From: Pratylenchus scribneri
Lineage: Eukaryota > Nematoda > Chromadorea > Rhabditida > Pratylenchidae
Assembly (NCBI GenBank): GCA_030063045.1
Contig: JAQSEB010000032.1
Span: 2,728,001 to 2,792,000 of the forward strand
DNA length: 64,000 nt
Reading direction: 5' to 3'
Of this stretch, positions 37,980 to 50,400 are shown one piece after another; position 1 is the stretch's first letter, and every line of letters begins with the position of its first letter. The notes under the pieces are model-generated. The model was not told the origin of the DNA and did no database searches. It was given only the letters and a program-made list of their open reading frames with translations. The translations under genes and the position numbers were made by a program.

Positions 37980-40392
37980 TTAGAACAACTTCTTGATTCC
38001 TTCGCCAATTTTGTCCATCAATCCTTTGCCCTCCTCGTCATGTGCCGGCTCGACCGCAACTCCGGGCTCATCTAAAATTGCATTCATATTGGTTGTTTTT
38101 TTCCCCATATTTCCTTTACTTGTCTCGTATCGAGTGTGTTGGTAAACGTCAACGACGGCCGGTTCCGTGGTCTGCTTCAGTTGTGAGCCGGAGGTGAGCT
38201 GATCCAAACCGCGACGAGCCTCCAATTCTTGCTGCTTAATCTCACGGACTTTGGCTTCGGCAACTGCAAAATTTTGTACATTTTGATGGTTCATTTCATT
38301 TACAAAATAGCTAACCTCTTTACATAAAAATCCCTAGGAGGAAAATTGATTTTTTTTAGCTAAAGCCTAAGCCCTAAACTTAGCTTTATAACTAGTCCCT
38401 TAATAGAGTGGTCCTGTTTACTAATTACTTTTGGTAACCGGAGTGGTCCTGTTTACTCATTTGATTTGACCCATCGAATTTATACAAAAATATTCTCCCC
38501 AAAAATACTTTATTATGTATTTTTCAATTTAGTTAATAAAACATTTTTAAGCTAACTTAAATCCAGTTCCAGTTGCTAAAGTTATTGTTTCAAACCCTTA
38601 AAGCCTAAATTTATTAGCCTTAATTTTTTCATTAAATTTTGAGGGTTGGTTGACCCAATTTCTCCCCAAAACTTACTTTCGCGTTCACGTCCCAAACGAG
38701 CCAACAGCTCATTGGCGCGTTTCAGCGATTCGGCCTCATTGGTGATCAGTTTGCGAGTGTTCACTTCCGTGATGCGCTTCTGCTCCAATTCATGTTGCAA
38801 CTGTTGTTGGGCGGTGTTCAGGGCAGCTTCACGGTCGGCCAACTCCTTTGCCTTCTCATGGATCACTTCAAATATATTTAATTTAATTAAATTGTTTAAA
38901 TCCAATAAAAACCCACATTGTTGGTCTTTCTCCTCGAGTGGTTTCAGCGAATTTGCCCGGTTTCGTGCCTCCTGTTCTTGTTGCTGAAGTTCACGAAGAC
39001 GACGTTCCAATTCTAAATGATGGAATTGAATATACTATTATAGATGAGGCAAATTTTCATTTTTTTTGGCGGCGTTTATCGAATGAATTGGACATTAGAA
39101 AGAAGCAAAAATGTGGTTTTACCCCTTAAAAAAATAACTTCTTGTGAGCGGATTCGAACATGTGACCTAAATTTTTTGTCAAAAAAGTGACCCACTTGCA
39201 GCTATAAGGTTCTCTTTGCCTTAGTTAGATCATTATAAATTTTTAATAAACTATAGAGCATGTCTAAACTTAATCTTCAGAAGGTTTTATGTTTTAATGC
39301 CACAAAATGACCAACCAGGACGCTCGTTGGCATTCTTCAGGGCAATTTCGTTGGCCAATTTCAGTTCAGCCTGAACACGTTGGAGGTCGCGAGCAATTTC
39401 CTGGACCTCTGAAAATGCAACAAATCTTACTTTTCTCATTAAATTTCGATATTCTTACGGCGTTTCTCCTTCTCCTGTTCCTTGTTCAGCTGGTCCAATT
39501 GTTGGCGGGCATTGGTCTCGGTGGTGGTCGTTTCCGTCTGACGAATGTGGATTTCCTTTTGAAGTTGTTTCTGATGTTCTTCCAATTCGGCGACCTTCTT
39601 GCGGGCTTGAGTCTCGGCACGGAACAGTTCCTGGAGTTTGTTCTCGGCGACTAAATAACATAAATTGATTTATATATGAATGATTACAAAACAAACATTG
39701 ACGGTCGGCCATATGTTTGCTCAACATTTCCTCGGCCAAACGGCGAGCCTCCGCCTCGGTTTGAGCCACGCGGTTGATCTTTTCCTGCTCCACTTAAATA
39801 ATATTTTATGTAAATTTGTTATATTTATATATTTTTTACATTCTCGTGCGCGAGCCTGCTGTCCCGAAAGTTCATTGGCGATGTTCATTGCCTTGGCCTC
39901 GGCTTTCTCCAACTTTTGGATTTGCTTTTCCTCGGATTTGCGCTCCTTTGCCTGTTGTTTGGCAATTTCCTCGGCCAGACGATGCGACTCGCGTTGGAAG
40001 TATTGAAGTTGTTCCTCTTTGTTGCCGGCAACTAAATTAGTCATTTTTATTTTATTTTTCATTAAATTTTCCTAACCCTTCTCGCCCTGTGCCAGTTTTC
40101 GATTGAACTCCTCAAAGTCACGTTGAACTTGGGCCAATTTGGCCTCCAATTGACGGGTGGTTTCGGTCACTGGCCCATGCTGAGGTTGCGGCACATTGCG
40201 CTCGGCTAAATAATTGGAAAATAATGGCAATAAATGTAGAGAAAAACTCACTAATTTCGGTGTCCACACGACGAGTTTCACGAGTTTGATTCATTCCGCG
40301 TTGAATTTCTTGATGTTCTGCAAAATATTTTAGCATTATTTATTCATCCGGAATATTAAAATTATACGTTGGTTTCGGGTAATCTCGGTCAT
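37980..40392 (-). CDS. Long alpha-helical coiled-coil protein
   Basis: Ten exons: 40368-40392, 40252-40317, 40077-40205, 39840-40031, 39697-39792, 39459-39650, 39316-39408, 38917-39012, 38677-38865, 37980-38263 (453 aa). MTEITRNQRQ-like polar start, no signal peptide or membrane segment. Residues about 50-370 are almost pure Glu/Gln/Lys/Arg/Leu/Ala helix (KERKSEEKQIQKLEKAEAKA, RLAEEMLSKHMADRQ, EEHQKQLQKEIHIRQTE, NEAESLKRANELLARLG), so a rod-like coiled coil is expected. The tail (VVDVYQHTRYE, EPAHDEEGKGLMDKIGEGI) is not helical-repeat. All nine introns are phase 1, and exon lengths cluster on 96 and 192 nt (32 and 64 residues). I do not recognise a named family; a cytoskeletal or filament-associated role is only a guess. 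Confidence 0.8.
38465..38553. repeat. 85-bp dispersed repeat, copy 2 (intron)
   Basis: Partner of 35741-35826, inside intron 38264-38676. It is preceded by a direct repeat of AGTGGTCCTGTTTACT at about 38408 and 38442. Confidence 0.8.
39125..39250 (-). mobile_element. tRNA-derived SINE-like element (coiled-coil gene intron)
   Basis: Minus strand carries TATAGCTGCAAGTGGGTCA (A-box-like) and TGTTCGAATCC (B box). Located in intron 39013-39315, in the sense orientation of the gene. Confidence 0.55.
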
Positions 40393-41466
40393 TTTGATTG
40401 TTTGATTTGAAGTTTAGTTTTGATTTCGATTTGGTAAATTTTCTGAAAAAAAAATGGAAAATTGGTGTTAAAAGAAAATGTGGAATATTTTGGGACTGAA
40501 GGATTGGAAAGCTGAAATAATGATGTTTTATATTTGTCTCATTTTTTTCAAAGATCATCCGGGGGAATGGAATGGTGGATTGTTTTGAATGTGGATTGTT
40601 GTGAGTGTGAGGGAGTGGGGAGGTCAGGCTACCCCTCGGCCCAACGTAAACAACACAAAATTGCCTATAGAGCCAATGGAGGGACAAAGAGAAAATAGTG
40701 GACCAAGGTTCATCGTTCATCCCCCTTGCCTTCTTTTCTTTTTGCCCAATGTTTTTTCTTTGGTTTTTGGTGCTTTATCTTATTTATTTTTTTTTATTAA
40801 AAATAATAAAAAATTTCTTATTTTTTTCGAAATATTAGCATCATCGAACAGAAATCATTTGAACCTAAACCCGAATCCAGATTTCGGACCAGAGCAGCAG
40901 CCGATCGCCGATCCGAAAAAAAAATAAAAAATATTAGGATAAATTCGTGTTAAAAAATTTTATTAAAAAATCGCGGAATTTTTAAATTAAAATTTCATCC
41001 ACCGTAGTCTGAAGAGAACATTGATAAAAATTGAAAATTGTCCTCCTTCAGCGGGCAGTGAGCCTAAAAAATAAAAAATGAGAAACTCTAAATTTAAAAA
41101 ATAAACAAAAAATTCACTCTGGATTTTGGATAAATGAGCCATGATTGATAATTTTGTTGGATTGAAATTGCCAATTGTCACATTCGATTAGAGCTATGCC
41201 AGATGCCACCGGTTGTTGTGTACTCTCATTTCGTCAAGCACCCAAAAATCCGCCGAATGCACCAAACATTGTAGTAAACAACTTGTTTTTGGCCTCACAT
41301 GCCGCCGGCTGCTGCCATTTTTCCCCTTTGGGATATAAATAAAGATTCCTTCTTTTGTCCCAGAATTCCTCTCTCACATGCCAATTTCTTCATTCCCAAA
41401 AAATAATTTGCTTCCATTCACTCCTTAAATTTATTTTAAACCAAATAAAACCATCTTCTTAAAGTA
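40393..41466. other. Intergenic region between divergent genes
   Basis: Between the coiled-coil gene (-) and the small gene at 41467 (+), so it holds both promoters. A TATA-like TATAAATAAAG lies at 41334, 130 bp before the downstream ATG. A 112-codon plus ORF (40589-40927) and a short minus ORF near 41.0-41.18 kb show no motif, and I did not call them. Confidence 0.45.
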
Positions 41467-42009
41467 ATGGGAATGGTTAAACCCAGTGGGACGGCTTTTT
41501 TGGCCACAACATCGACAAGGAAAAAAGTTGCCTCATCGAAGAAGGTTTGGTCGAAAAAGGTTAAATAATTTAAGTGAATATTAGGAGGCAAAAAAGGCAG
41601 CCAAAAAGAGAAAACAACAATTGAAAGATGAATATGAAAGGGAAGAATTGTCGAAGGAATTTGAAGGAAGCAGTGAAGGCCAAATTGAAAAAGGAGAATC
41701 CCAAATTAATAGAGGAGAAGCATCGCCGAAATTTGGAGAAAGTATTTGGAAAAAGCCACGAATGGATGATGGTGAGAAATTTGGGATTAAGGAAGGCATT
41801 TTGGCATATTTTGAATATTTTTGAATAGATTGGCCAATTGAGGACCCAAAGGAAATGATTGCGGCTGATGGCAAAGTTCAAGGGGAATTGAGTGGAAAAA
41901 TTGGTAATTATTTAATTAAATTATGAATTTATTCCATTTTATTTTAGAGAGTCAATTCTCCGACCGCAATAATAAATTGCCGTGGACATTGCGAGGAAGA
42001 AGCCGTTGA
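41467..42009 (+). CDS. Small charged protein, probably nuclear
   Basis: Four exons: 41467-41544, 41585-41771, 41829-41903, 41948-42009 (133 aa), all phases consistent. The first intron is 40 bp if the donor is AAGAAG/GTTTGG; using the later GT would leave only 25 bp, which is too short. The N-terminus is Ser/Thr/Lys rich (TTSTRKKVASSKK), then a Lys/Glu-rich helix (EAKKAAKKRKQQLKDEYER), and it ends KLPWTLRGRSR. KKAAKKRK could act as a nuclear localisation signal. No family recognised. Confidence 0.6.
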
Positions 42010-42782
42010 TGAAAAATTAAAAAGAAACAATATAAATTTAAATATTTTTTCCCATGAATAAATTTATTTTTAAATAATAAAAATAAATGGGAATTTGTCA
42101 TTGTCAAAAAAGGTCATTTGTGGAATAAAATAAATGAATAAATTAGGAAGTATCCCCTATTCGCGCCACTCCCCTCATTCATTCAGAAAACCCACTGTGA
42201 AGATTGTCGTCGCCCCCCCCCCCTTCCCATTCTCATTCAGTCAACAATTACGACTTCCAATTTCCCTCCGGTGTAGGTTTATTACCACCCTCCCCCCCCC
42301 CTCTACAACCGCAATCCTCAACCGCCGTTATATATTCCTCCTATTTCCAAGTTTTGGTGGAAATTCCAACCAGCCTACCTTCCCAAATGTCTCCTTTTGA
42401 ATCCATCCATTTCACCCAATTTTCGGTGTATTTTCGACCCAAAAACTTTTTTCAATGTTTTTTCTAAGCCGCCTTTTTCTTCTTCTTTTTTGCCACTTTT
42501 TCGGGCACTCATTTTATTTTGGGGGAAAACAATTCCCAAGGGGAACGGCGATGGCCTAAAGTGGAGGTTTTATAAAGGGCACAATGTAAGGAGGAAGGGT
42601 GGGCCAAAAAATGAAATGAATGAGATGGATTTGGGGGGAATATATATTGATAGCAGTGAATGTGACCCATTTTGGCACTTGAAAAACATCTCCCGAACAA
42701 ATTCCTTCTAAAGCCAAAAAATGTTTATTCGCCTTTTGAATAATGCCTGAGGACATTCCATTTCGCACTTTTGGCCATAAAA
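42010..42782. other. Intergenic region with poly-C tracts
   Basis: 773 bp. Contains C runs at about 42210-42220 and 42292-42301 and pyrimidine-rich sequence. Plus-strand ORFs at 42.13-42.71 kb overlap in all three frames without motifs and are treated as chance. Confidence 0.5.
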
Positions 42783-45700
42783 ATGCATTTATTCCCGGCC
42801 ACCGTTCTTTTCCTCAATTTTGCCTCATCAATTTGCAATGCCAATGTTCATGTGGTCAAAATTCGACCGGAATTGTCCGATCGCCAAAAGGCAAAAAGGG
42901 CAGTTTGTGAGGTAATTTTGGCTAATCAAAATTTTGGCAATTTCCATTTCATTTTTAAGCTGCCATTGGCCATCGGAAATTGCAATCGAAAATTCACTCG
43001 ATTTTATTGGGACATTGCCCGGGGGCATTGCCATAAATTTTTCTATTCGTTTGTCCATACATAATTCATCCCCTAATTACCAAAAATATATTCCACAGAG
43101 GATGCGGTGGAAATGGAAATCGTTTTTTAAGCCGGCATCAATGCAAACGTCGGTGTTCCATAAAATTTCAGAAAAAGGCGAAAATTACAGCAAAAATTTC
43201 GACAATTCAAAATAGTTGGCCAATTTTTAGGATAATTAATTAATTCAAGGAATTTAAAGAGGAAATGACGAATTGTGCATTGAATTGTGCCAATGGGAAT
43301 TGTATTGAGGGAAAATGTGAATGCCGGAAAGGATTTGAGGCGGTCAACGCCGAATGCATTGGTCCACAAAATTCACCCAAAATATCCCTCAAAAATTGTG
43401 ATTATTTTAGACATAAATGAATGCCATTGGACAAAATGTGCCCAAAATGCGCATTGTGTGAATTTGCCGGGCACTTTCCGTTGTGAATGCCTTCATGGAT
43501 TTGGGGGCAGTGGATTCAATTGTACAAAAGAAAAAAGTGAGTAAAAGGGAAGGGCATAACGGTACACTACAACTGGGCGACGGCGCTTGTAACTAATTAA
43601 GGGCTAAACCAATATTAGTAATTTTGGTATCAAATTAAGAGCGCATTGCCGGCTATCCATAGATATAAAATTTATTTGATTTGATTCAAAATTAGCAGAG
43701 TTACTAGTATACTAAAAAAAACATTTAATAAGACTCTATAATAAATTTGCGAATTTTTCACGGTTTTTTGAACACAATCCCATCAAATCTTAACCAATCC
43801 AAATAAATTTTATATCCATCGATAGCCAGAAGTGCGCTCTTTAATTTGATAACAAAATCATCAATATCGGTTTAGCCCTTAATTAACTATAAGCGATGTC
43901 GCCCAGTTGGGATATCGCTCATAAGAATAATTTTAATTTAATTGAAAAGGCATCTGTGACCAATGGTTTGATCGTCGATATGAACGGCAATGCCACTTGG
44001 ATTTGCCAAAAGAGGAATGGAAGCCAAGATGGTATTTTGACCATCGCCGGGGAAAGTGCCAACAATTTTGGTACGGCGGTTGCCAATTTGGTGAAAGCCA
44101 AAATTTCTTTCTGGATGAAAAGGTACCCAAAAAGAATTGGAAAATATTATAAAGAATATTTTTGAAGAGTTGCCAATCAATTTGTGTAAATGAAAATGAA
44201 GGGGAGAATGGAAAAAATGCAAATTGTTTGGACAAATTCGACCAATCCCTTCGAATTCCATGCAAAGACGGCATTTGGAAAAGGCGATATTTCTACGATG
44301 CGAAGGCGAGTCGATGCCAAGTATTTTGGATGGATGCAAGTTGCCCACATGGAAATACGGTCAGAAAGTCGAGGAATTTGTTTGCCAATTTGTTGGGTTG
44401 CAAAAAAGCATGCGAAAAAGATTGGGCGGTAATTTTGGGTGGAAATGGGGAAAAATAAAATGAAATTTGATTTAAGGTTGAAAAATGGGGCCAAAATGAA
44501 GGAAATGAAAGAGGCGGAGGAGCATCCGGAGTAATTCAAGCAAGTTTTTTGAGCAAAGGAGGAAATGGGAAGGATAATACGGATTGCAAGGAGACGAATT
44601 TAGCCGATTGGATGATGGCTTTGGAGGGGAAGAAAGGGAGGATGGCCAAATTGAAGGCAAAAATGAAGAAGGAGGAAGGAAGGGGAAGGAATCCATGTTT
44701 GGACAAATTTGATTGGAATCTGACAAAAAGTTGCGGGAATGGGCCATGGCAAGTGCAATACTATTTTGACCAGCGTCGGGCAAAATGTCGACCATTTTGG
44801 AATAATGGATGCAAAAGTAGCAGTACACGAAATCATTTTGGCGATGGCAAAACATGCCGGCGAATGTGTGAACGGAAAGGGAATGACAATGAAGGGGAAT
44901 TGGGCCAAAAAATGATGGAAGGAATATGTGCCGAACCATTTGACCAAGAATATCGAAGGGCATGCCAAAATGGGAAAGGATGGATAAGGAAATGGTTTTT
45001 TGAAAAACAAACCGGATATTGCCGATATTTTTGGTAATACATTGTATTAAAAAATGAAGAATAAAATTTATTTGGGAAGGTATGATGGATGCAAGGCACA
45101 ATCGAGGAATATTTTTGATGGGCTAAAGGAATGCATGGACACATGTTTGGGAGAAAATGGTGAATTTTAATTTGTTTATGAGGGGAATTCATTCATAAAA
45201 ACAGATATTGAAATGGAGAGGACAAGGGAATTTAAATATTTTGGAAGCGGAGAAGAAGCAATCACAACGATGGGATTTTGGGCAGCCAACAAAAATTATT
45301 TGAGCTCTGAACAAATTATTCTGGATGAAAATGAATGCACTGGATTTTCTTATAATGCCAGTGGGAAGGCCAGATTGAGTGCATTCCTTTGTTTGCTGGA
45401 GGAGGGCGGCGGATGCCAACACAAAGTAACTAATCATTGTCTAATAATTCTCTTATTTTGGCTAAGAAATTAAAATTATTCTTGTTTTAATTCCATTTTC
45501 CTAGATTAATTCCGCCTGGTGGACTAAGTTTTAATTCCGCCTATTTGCCTCAAAATTTTAATTCTCTTATTTGCCCCAAACATAATTCCGCCTGTTTTAT
45601 TTGCACCAAAATAATTCCGCCTGTTTTATTTGCACCAAAATAATTCCGCCTGTTTTATTTGCACCAAAATAATTCCGCCTGTTTTATTTGCCCCAAACAT

Positions 45701-47105
45701 AATTCCGCCTGTTTTATTTGCCCCAAACATAATTCCGCCTGTTTTATTTGCCCCAAACATAATTCCGCCTGTTTTATTTGCCCCAAACATAATTCAGCCT
45801 GTTTTATTTGCACCAAAATAATTCCGCCTGTTTTATTTGCACCAAAATAATTCCGCCTGTTTTATTTGCACCAAAATAATTCCGCCTGTTTTATTTGCAC
45901 CAAAATAATTCCGCCTGTTTTATTTGCACCAAAATAATTCCGCCTGTTTTATTTGCCCCAAACATAATTCCGCCTGTTTTATTTGCACCAAAATAATTCC
46001 GCCTGTTTTATTTGCCCCAAACATAATTCCGCCTGTTTTATTTGCCCCAAACATAATTCCGCCTGTTTTATTTGCCCCAAACATAATTCCGCCTGTTTTA
46101 TTTGCCCCAAACATAATTCAGCCTGTTTTATTTGCACCAAAATAATTCCGCCTGTTTTATTTGCACCAAAATAATTCCGCCTGTTTTATTTGCCCCAAAC
46201 ATAATTCCGCCTGTTTTGTTTGCCCCAAACATAATTCCGCCTGTTTTATTTGCCCCAAACATAATTCCGCCTGTTTTATTTGCCCCAAACATAATTCCGC
46301 CTGTTTTATTTGCCCCAAACATAATTCAGCCTGTTTTATTTGCACCAAAATAATTCCGCCTGTTTTATTTGCACCAAAATAATTCCGCCTGTTTTATTTG
46401 CCCCAAACATAATTCCGCCTGTTTTGTTTGCCCCAAACATAATTCCGCCTGTTTTATTTGCCCCAAACATAATTCCGCCTGTTTTATTTGCCCCAAACAT
46501 AATTCCGCCTGTTTTATTTGCCCCAAACATAATTCCGCCTGTTTTATTTGCCCCAAACATAATTCCGCCTGTTTTATTTGCCCCAAACATAATTCAGCCT
46601 GTTTTATTTGCACCAAAATAATTCCGCTTGTTTTATTTGCCCCAATTTAACTCCGCCTATTTGCCCCAAACATTTTAGTTCCGCCTATTCTAAAATTAAT
46701 TCATCCTGTTTCTAATAAGAATTATTCTGTCTTTTAACTAAAAAATAATTCTGTCAATTTTATTTAGGTCCTTTTCGCCAATAATGGGGCCCAACAATGC
46801 TATAAAAGTCGCCCATGGCTTCGGGGCAAACATTCGTATGTTTTTCTTCCAACTTTCCCTCAAAATTTTCCATTCATTTTTCATTCAGTTATTCTTGGTT
46901 TTTCACACTTGAGCGAAATTCAATGGTCAAAGAGGAGGGTGGAAATAGTCGATCAGGTTCCGGAATGTTAACTTTGCGCCAATCTGACATGAATTTAACA
47001 AAATCGGCCAATGTACAAATTGAACCATTTGGCCAACAAAATGAGACAATTGCTTGGATTGATCTTTATGCCCCTACCAAAAATGAATGCCATCAAATTT
47101 GCTGA
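42783..47105 (+). CDS. Secreted multidomain protein: five Kunitz domains, EGF modules and a Cys-rich C-terminal domain
   Basis: Twelve exons: 42783-42911, 42960-43048, 43099-43177, 43250-43361, 43411-43536, 43950-44122, 44168-44428, 44477-45033, 45080-45159, 45205-45425, 46768-46835, 46889-47105 (703 aa). Signal peptide MHLFPATVLFLNFASSICNA. Kunitz 1: FTRFYWDIARGHC, FFYSGCGGNGNRF. EGF modules: NCANGNCIEGKCEC and calcium-type DINECHWTKCAQNAHC. Kunitz 2: KPRWYFDHRRGKC, FWYGGC, lacking the Cys14 partner. Kunitz 3-5: RRYFYDAKASRC, VQYYFDQRRAKC, RKWFFEKQTGYC, each with six Cys. The C-terminal unit (ENECTGFSYNASG, ending NECHQIC) may be PAN/apple-like. Probable extracellular protease inhibitor or matrix protein. 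A GC donor (AAAAAG/GCGAAA) joins exons 3 and 4. An apparent stop near 45167 lies in a 45-bp intron. Confidence 0.85.
43570..43912. repeat. PAL-1 palindromic element, copy F (Kunitz gene intron)
   Basis: Termini CAACTGGGCGACGGCGC and GATGTCGCCCAGTTG are perfect inverse ends. Intron 43537-43949 is 413 bp. Confidence 0.88.
45500..46700. repeat. Satellite array, AATTCCGCCTG core, type B (Kunitz gene intron)
   Basis: About 38 monomers of 29-30 bp in sense orientation inside intron 45426-46767. Two tail forms occur: TTTTATTTGCCCCAAACAT and TTTTATTTGCACCAAAAT. Higher-order repeats exist: a run of four to seven CCCC-type units, then an AATTCAGCC variant, then CACC-type units, recurs about every 190-210 bp. 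Edge copies include one type A tail (GTGGACTAAGTTTTAAT). Confidence 0.97.
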
Positions 47106-47409
47106 TCATCAAATTTATTGTCCATCTTTATTTTTGTGCCATTAAAATATATTTAGGATAATTAATAAAAATTTATTGCCAAATTGAGGGAAAAATGACC
47201 AACAAAAAACGCACAAATTGGTAGAAAAATTAAATAAAAAACAAAATTGAATATTGAACCGATTTTTCGAATTCGATGATCATATGGACAGGAGAGGAGG
47301 AGAAGATGGCCAAAAATTGTTAGCACATTTCGGTTAGTCGGGTTGAAGGATCGATCAAATGGATGGATTGATTGATTGATGATCATTAATGGATTGATTT
47401 GACTTTGGG
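47106..47409. other. Convergent intergenic region
   Basis: 304 bp between the Kunitz gene stop and the amine receptor stop; should contain both 3' UTRs. An ATTAAA signal at about 47143 suits the Kunitz gene. Nothing else seen. Confidence 0.5.
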
Positions 47410-50400
47410 TTAAGTGCTAAAGCGCTGCTTCACCACATTGTTCACGCCTCGGAATTCTCCACTGTTTGGAGTTGTACCGAGGGAGGTGCCATCATTGTCA
47501 TGGAGTTCAATTGATTTAACATCAGAAGCAGGGGCGATCTGGAACATGGTGCCAAGGATCTGGACGAGGAATTGAAGGGGCCCATACTTTATGGCTTTTT
47601 TCGTTGGCCGCTCCCTCTCGCATGTCAAAATCTGCTTGAATGCCTTCCGAAAGTCCCGACTGAATCGGGAATAGATCAGCGGATTGAGCATCGAGTTCAA
47701 ATGGCCGGCCCATGTGATTATAGAGAAGACGGCCTCATTGTTGGCGAAGCACTGTGAATGAATGGGAAGGGGAATGGGCATTCCTTTCAAAACTAACTTT
47801 GTCCCCGCAAATGGCAATTATTGGCGAGAACAGGAAGAAAGGAGTCCAACAGAGGATGAACACCCCAACAACGATGGACAATGTTCGGGCCGCCCTTTGC
47901 TCATTCAATTGTTTTATCATTTGACGACTTTTCTCGCGCACTCCACCGCCCAACTTTCTCCTCTGGCTTGTCGAATTCACAGTACCTTTGAGCAATGCAA
48001 TGGCCTGATGTTGGTCAATAGCATCCTTAAAACCAAATCTTAATCCATTTCCAATATATCCTTAAAACCAAATCTCAATCCATTTCCCACATATTCATAT
48101 AATTTCCACTGGCAAACTTGCCGCCATTCAAAATAATTCATCAAAGTCTGAACCAATCCTATATATAATTTTTGTATCAAATTAAAGAGTAGACTTTTGG
48201 CTATCCAACGATATTAAATTTATTTAATTTGGTTCAGAGATGATGGAGTTAGGTCCAAAAAGTATTTAAAATGACCTCCGTACTATGAATTAGCGAAATT
48301 TTCAATGTTTTTTTAAGCATAACTTTATTAAAACTATACCAATTTAAATAAAATTAATATTATTTGTTAGCTGAAAGTCTGTTCTTTAATTCGATACTAA
48401 AATTATCAAAATTGGTTCAGCCCTTAATCAGTTATTATAAAGGGCGCCAAGTTGACCCCCGGCTACAAGTTGGGCTGCTCGGATTTCCACTTGCCTGGCC
48501 ATTAGGCGTTAATTCATGCCTTCTCGATTCAGGGCTGTCACCATTGGCCCGAGAAGACCCAATCGACGATTTTGGGGTGCATGCGCTCAAAGTGCAAGTC
48601 AATTGGGTGGGACTTTTCTTCTTGAGCAAAAGTGTAGCCGGATTCTCAGGGTGGAATATTCGTTTGCCTTCGGCTGTCATCATCGAGAATGAGGAAGTGC
48701 GCGAATTCTTCATTGCCGTCGATTCCCTGCCCGAATTAAATAAAATCCCATCAATTTGCCCCATTTTGAGACCTGCACGAATTTTGATGTCCGACAATGG
48801 TGGATGCGGACAACATCAACGAATTACTGGACCCTTTCCTGCCTTCGGCCCTGGCAACTCCATTCAACATTTTCCTCCTCAATTCCAGCGTATCTTCCCC
48901 ATCTTCATGCCCTCGATGATGATGATGATTTGCCACCTTCTCCAAATTCTTCCGTTGGCCAAAATGAATCCGTAATGTTTCCGATCCGCATGAAGGCTGC
49001 CTTGGGGATCCCTCCGTTCCAGCTTGACTGGATTTTGTCGATTTTCTACTGTCTCGGTTCCTTCGCTTCAATAAAATCTGAAACCCAATTCCATCGATGA
49101 ATATAAATTGATTTAGCCTAAAGCATTTTTCACCTTCTTTTCGCCACTTTTTAATGATTTTGAATGGGTCGTTGCGATGCAATAAACTCGACCGTAGGCA
49201 AATAAAATGAGCACCAATGGGACGTAAAAGGAAATTAGTGAAGAAAACACAACATAATAGGCATCATCGGTGAACAAACATTTTCCCTTAAATCATATAT
49301 AAATTAATATTGAAAATTAAATATTTAAATGTGGAACACCGCAAATTGGCGCGCCTAACTTGTCGCCATTTTTAATAATTCATCAAAAACTGAACTAATT
49401 TAGATTATTTTAATAACATATTAAAGAAGGGACTCTTGGATATCCAAAAATATTAAATTTATTGAAAATGATCCAGAATTGATGGAGTTATGTACAAAAA
49501 ACTAATCGAAGATCTCGCTAATCCGTAGTAAAGGTCATTTTAAATTGTTTTTAGGTTATGAATTTATCTTCTGAACTAATTTAGATAAAATTAATATCAT
49601 TGGATAGTCAGCACTTTTCTCTTTAATTTGAAACTAAAATTATCCAAATTGGCTCATTCCTTTATGAATTAATTTTAACGACGTCAAGTTGGCAAATGAC
49701 AAATTTGGTTATATTTTATTTAAATATTTGCCTGATCAACATAAAGGTGGGGCGATGAAGTTCGCCACCAATAAATTGCCGGAAATGAAATGCCTAAAAT
49801 GACATTTATTTTTGGTTAAATTAATATTCCCTTACATGCTGAGACCATCCAAACAAAGAAAATGCAATAAATAATTCGCCTCTTGGATACTCGATCTCGG
49901 TAACCTGTCCAAATAATTCTGTGGTTCTTTCTATTTTTGTCCTTTACCAATTGGATCCACCCCGGCCATATATCGGTCCAAACTGATAACGCACAAATTC
50001 CAAATGGAACTTGTCGATGCCAAAATGTCCAACGCATGCCAAAGGTCACAGGTTGTTTGGCCTATATTTATTTATTTGTACTTTTGCCAATTCCCATTCA
50101 CAGGAATATTTGGTTTTTCCCAATGTTTTTCTCATTCAAATTACATTATTTTCCCTTTCTTCTAATGCCCTTTTGTGTGCCCTTTGGCCTTTTCCATATT
50201 TGCCCCCATTTTTGGCCATATATTTACCCACCAAGTAGCCAAATGTGTCGGGACATTTCAAACAACGAATTCAATGGCATCACGACAAGACCTGAATTTA
50301 GAAATGATAGGGTGAAGGATAATTTATGGTCTTATTTTTGAATTCTTTGAATTGGATGAGGAAGTTTTGGGTTGGAAATCGCGTGATTTTCTCATTGTCA

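Noticed and set aside
40589..40927. 112-codon plus ORF with hydrophobic middle and Pro-rich end
   Set aside because: Low-complexity sequence, no start context or conserved motif, spanning a T-rich tract; not enough to call a gene.
44472..45192. 209-codon minus-strand ORF opposite the Kunitz exons
   Set aside because: The plus strand encodes cysteine-perfect Kunitz domains in phase; the antisense has no motif.
45160..45204. Stop codon ending the Kunitz gene at about 45167
   Set aside because: A phase-matched 45-bp intron (AATG/GTGAAT to AAACAG) removes it and links the fifth Kunitz domain to the C-terminal domain. One gene is more economical, though transcript proof is lacking.
45630..46650. 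Long repetitive ORFs on both strands in the satellite (NSACFICPKH or GANKTGGIM repeats)
   Set aside because: They are an automatic result of 29-30 bp monomers without stops; they begin and end with the array, run in several frames and both strands, and lie in an intron. The same holds at 33.9-34.7 and 63.5-63.8 kb.
48491..48726. GC donor GGCCAG/GCAAGT in the amine receptor third loop
   Set aside because: It looked like another GC-AG intron, but its phase gives a stop at once in the next exon; the GT four bases later (GCAA/GTGGAA) fits and gives VNSTSQRRK.
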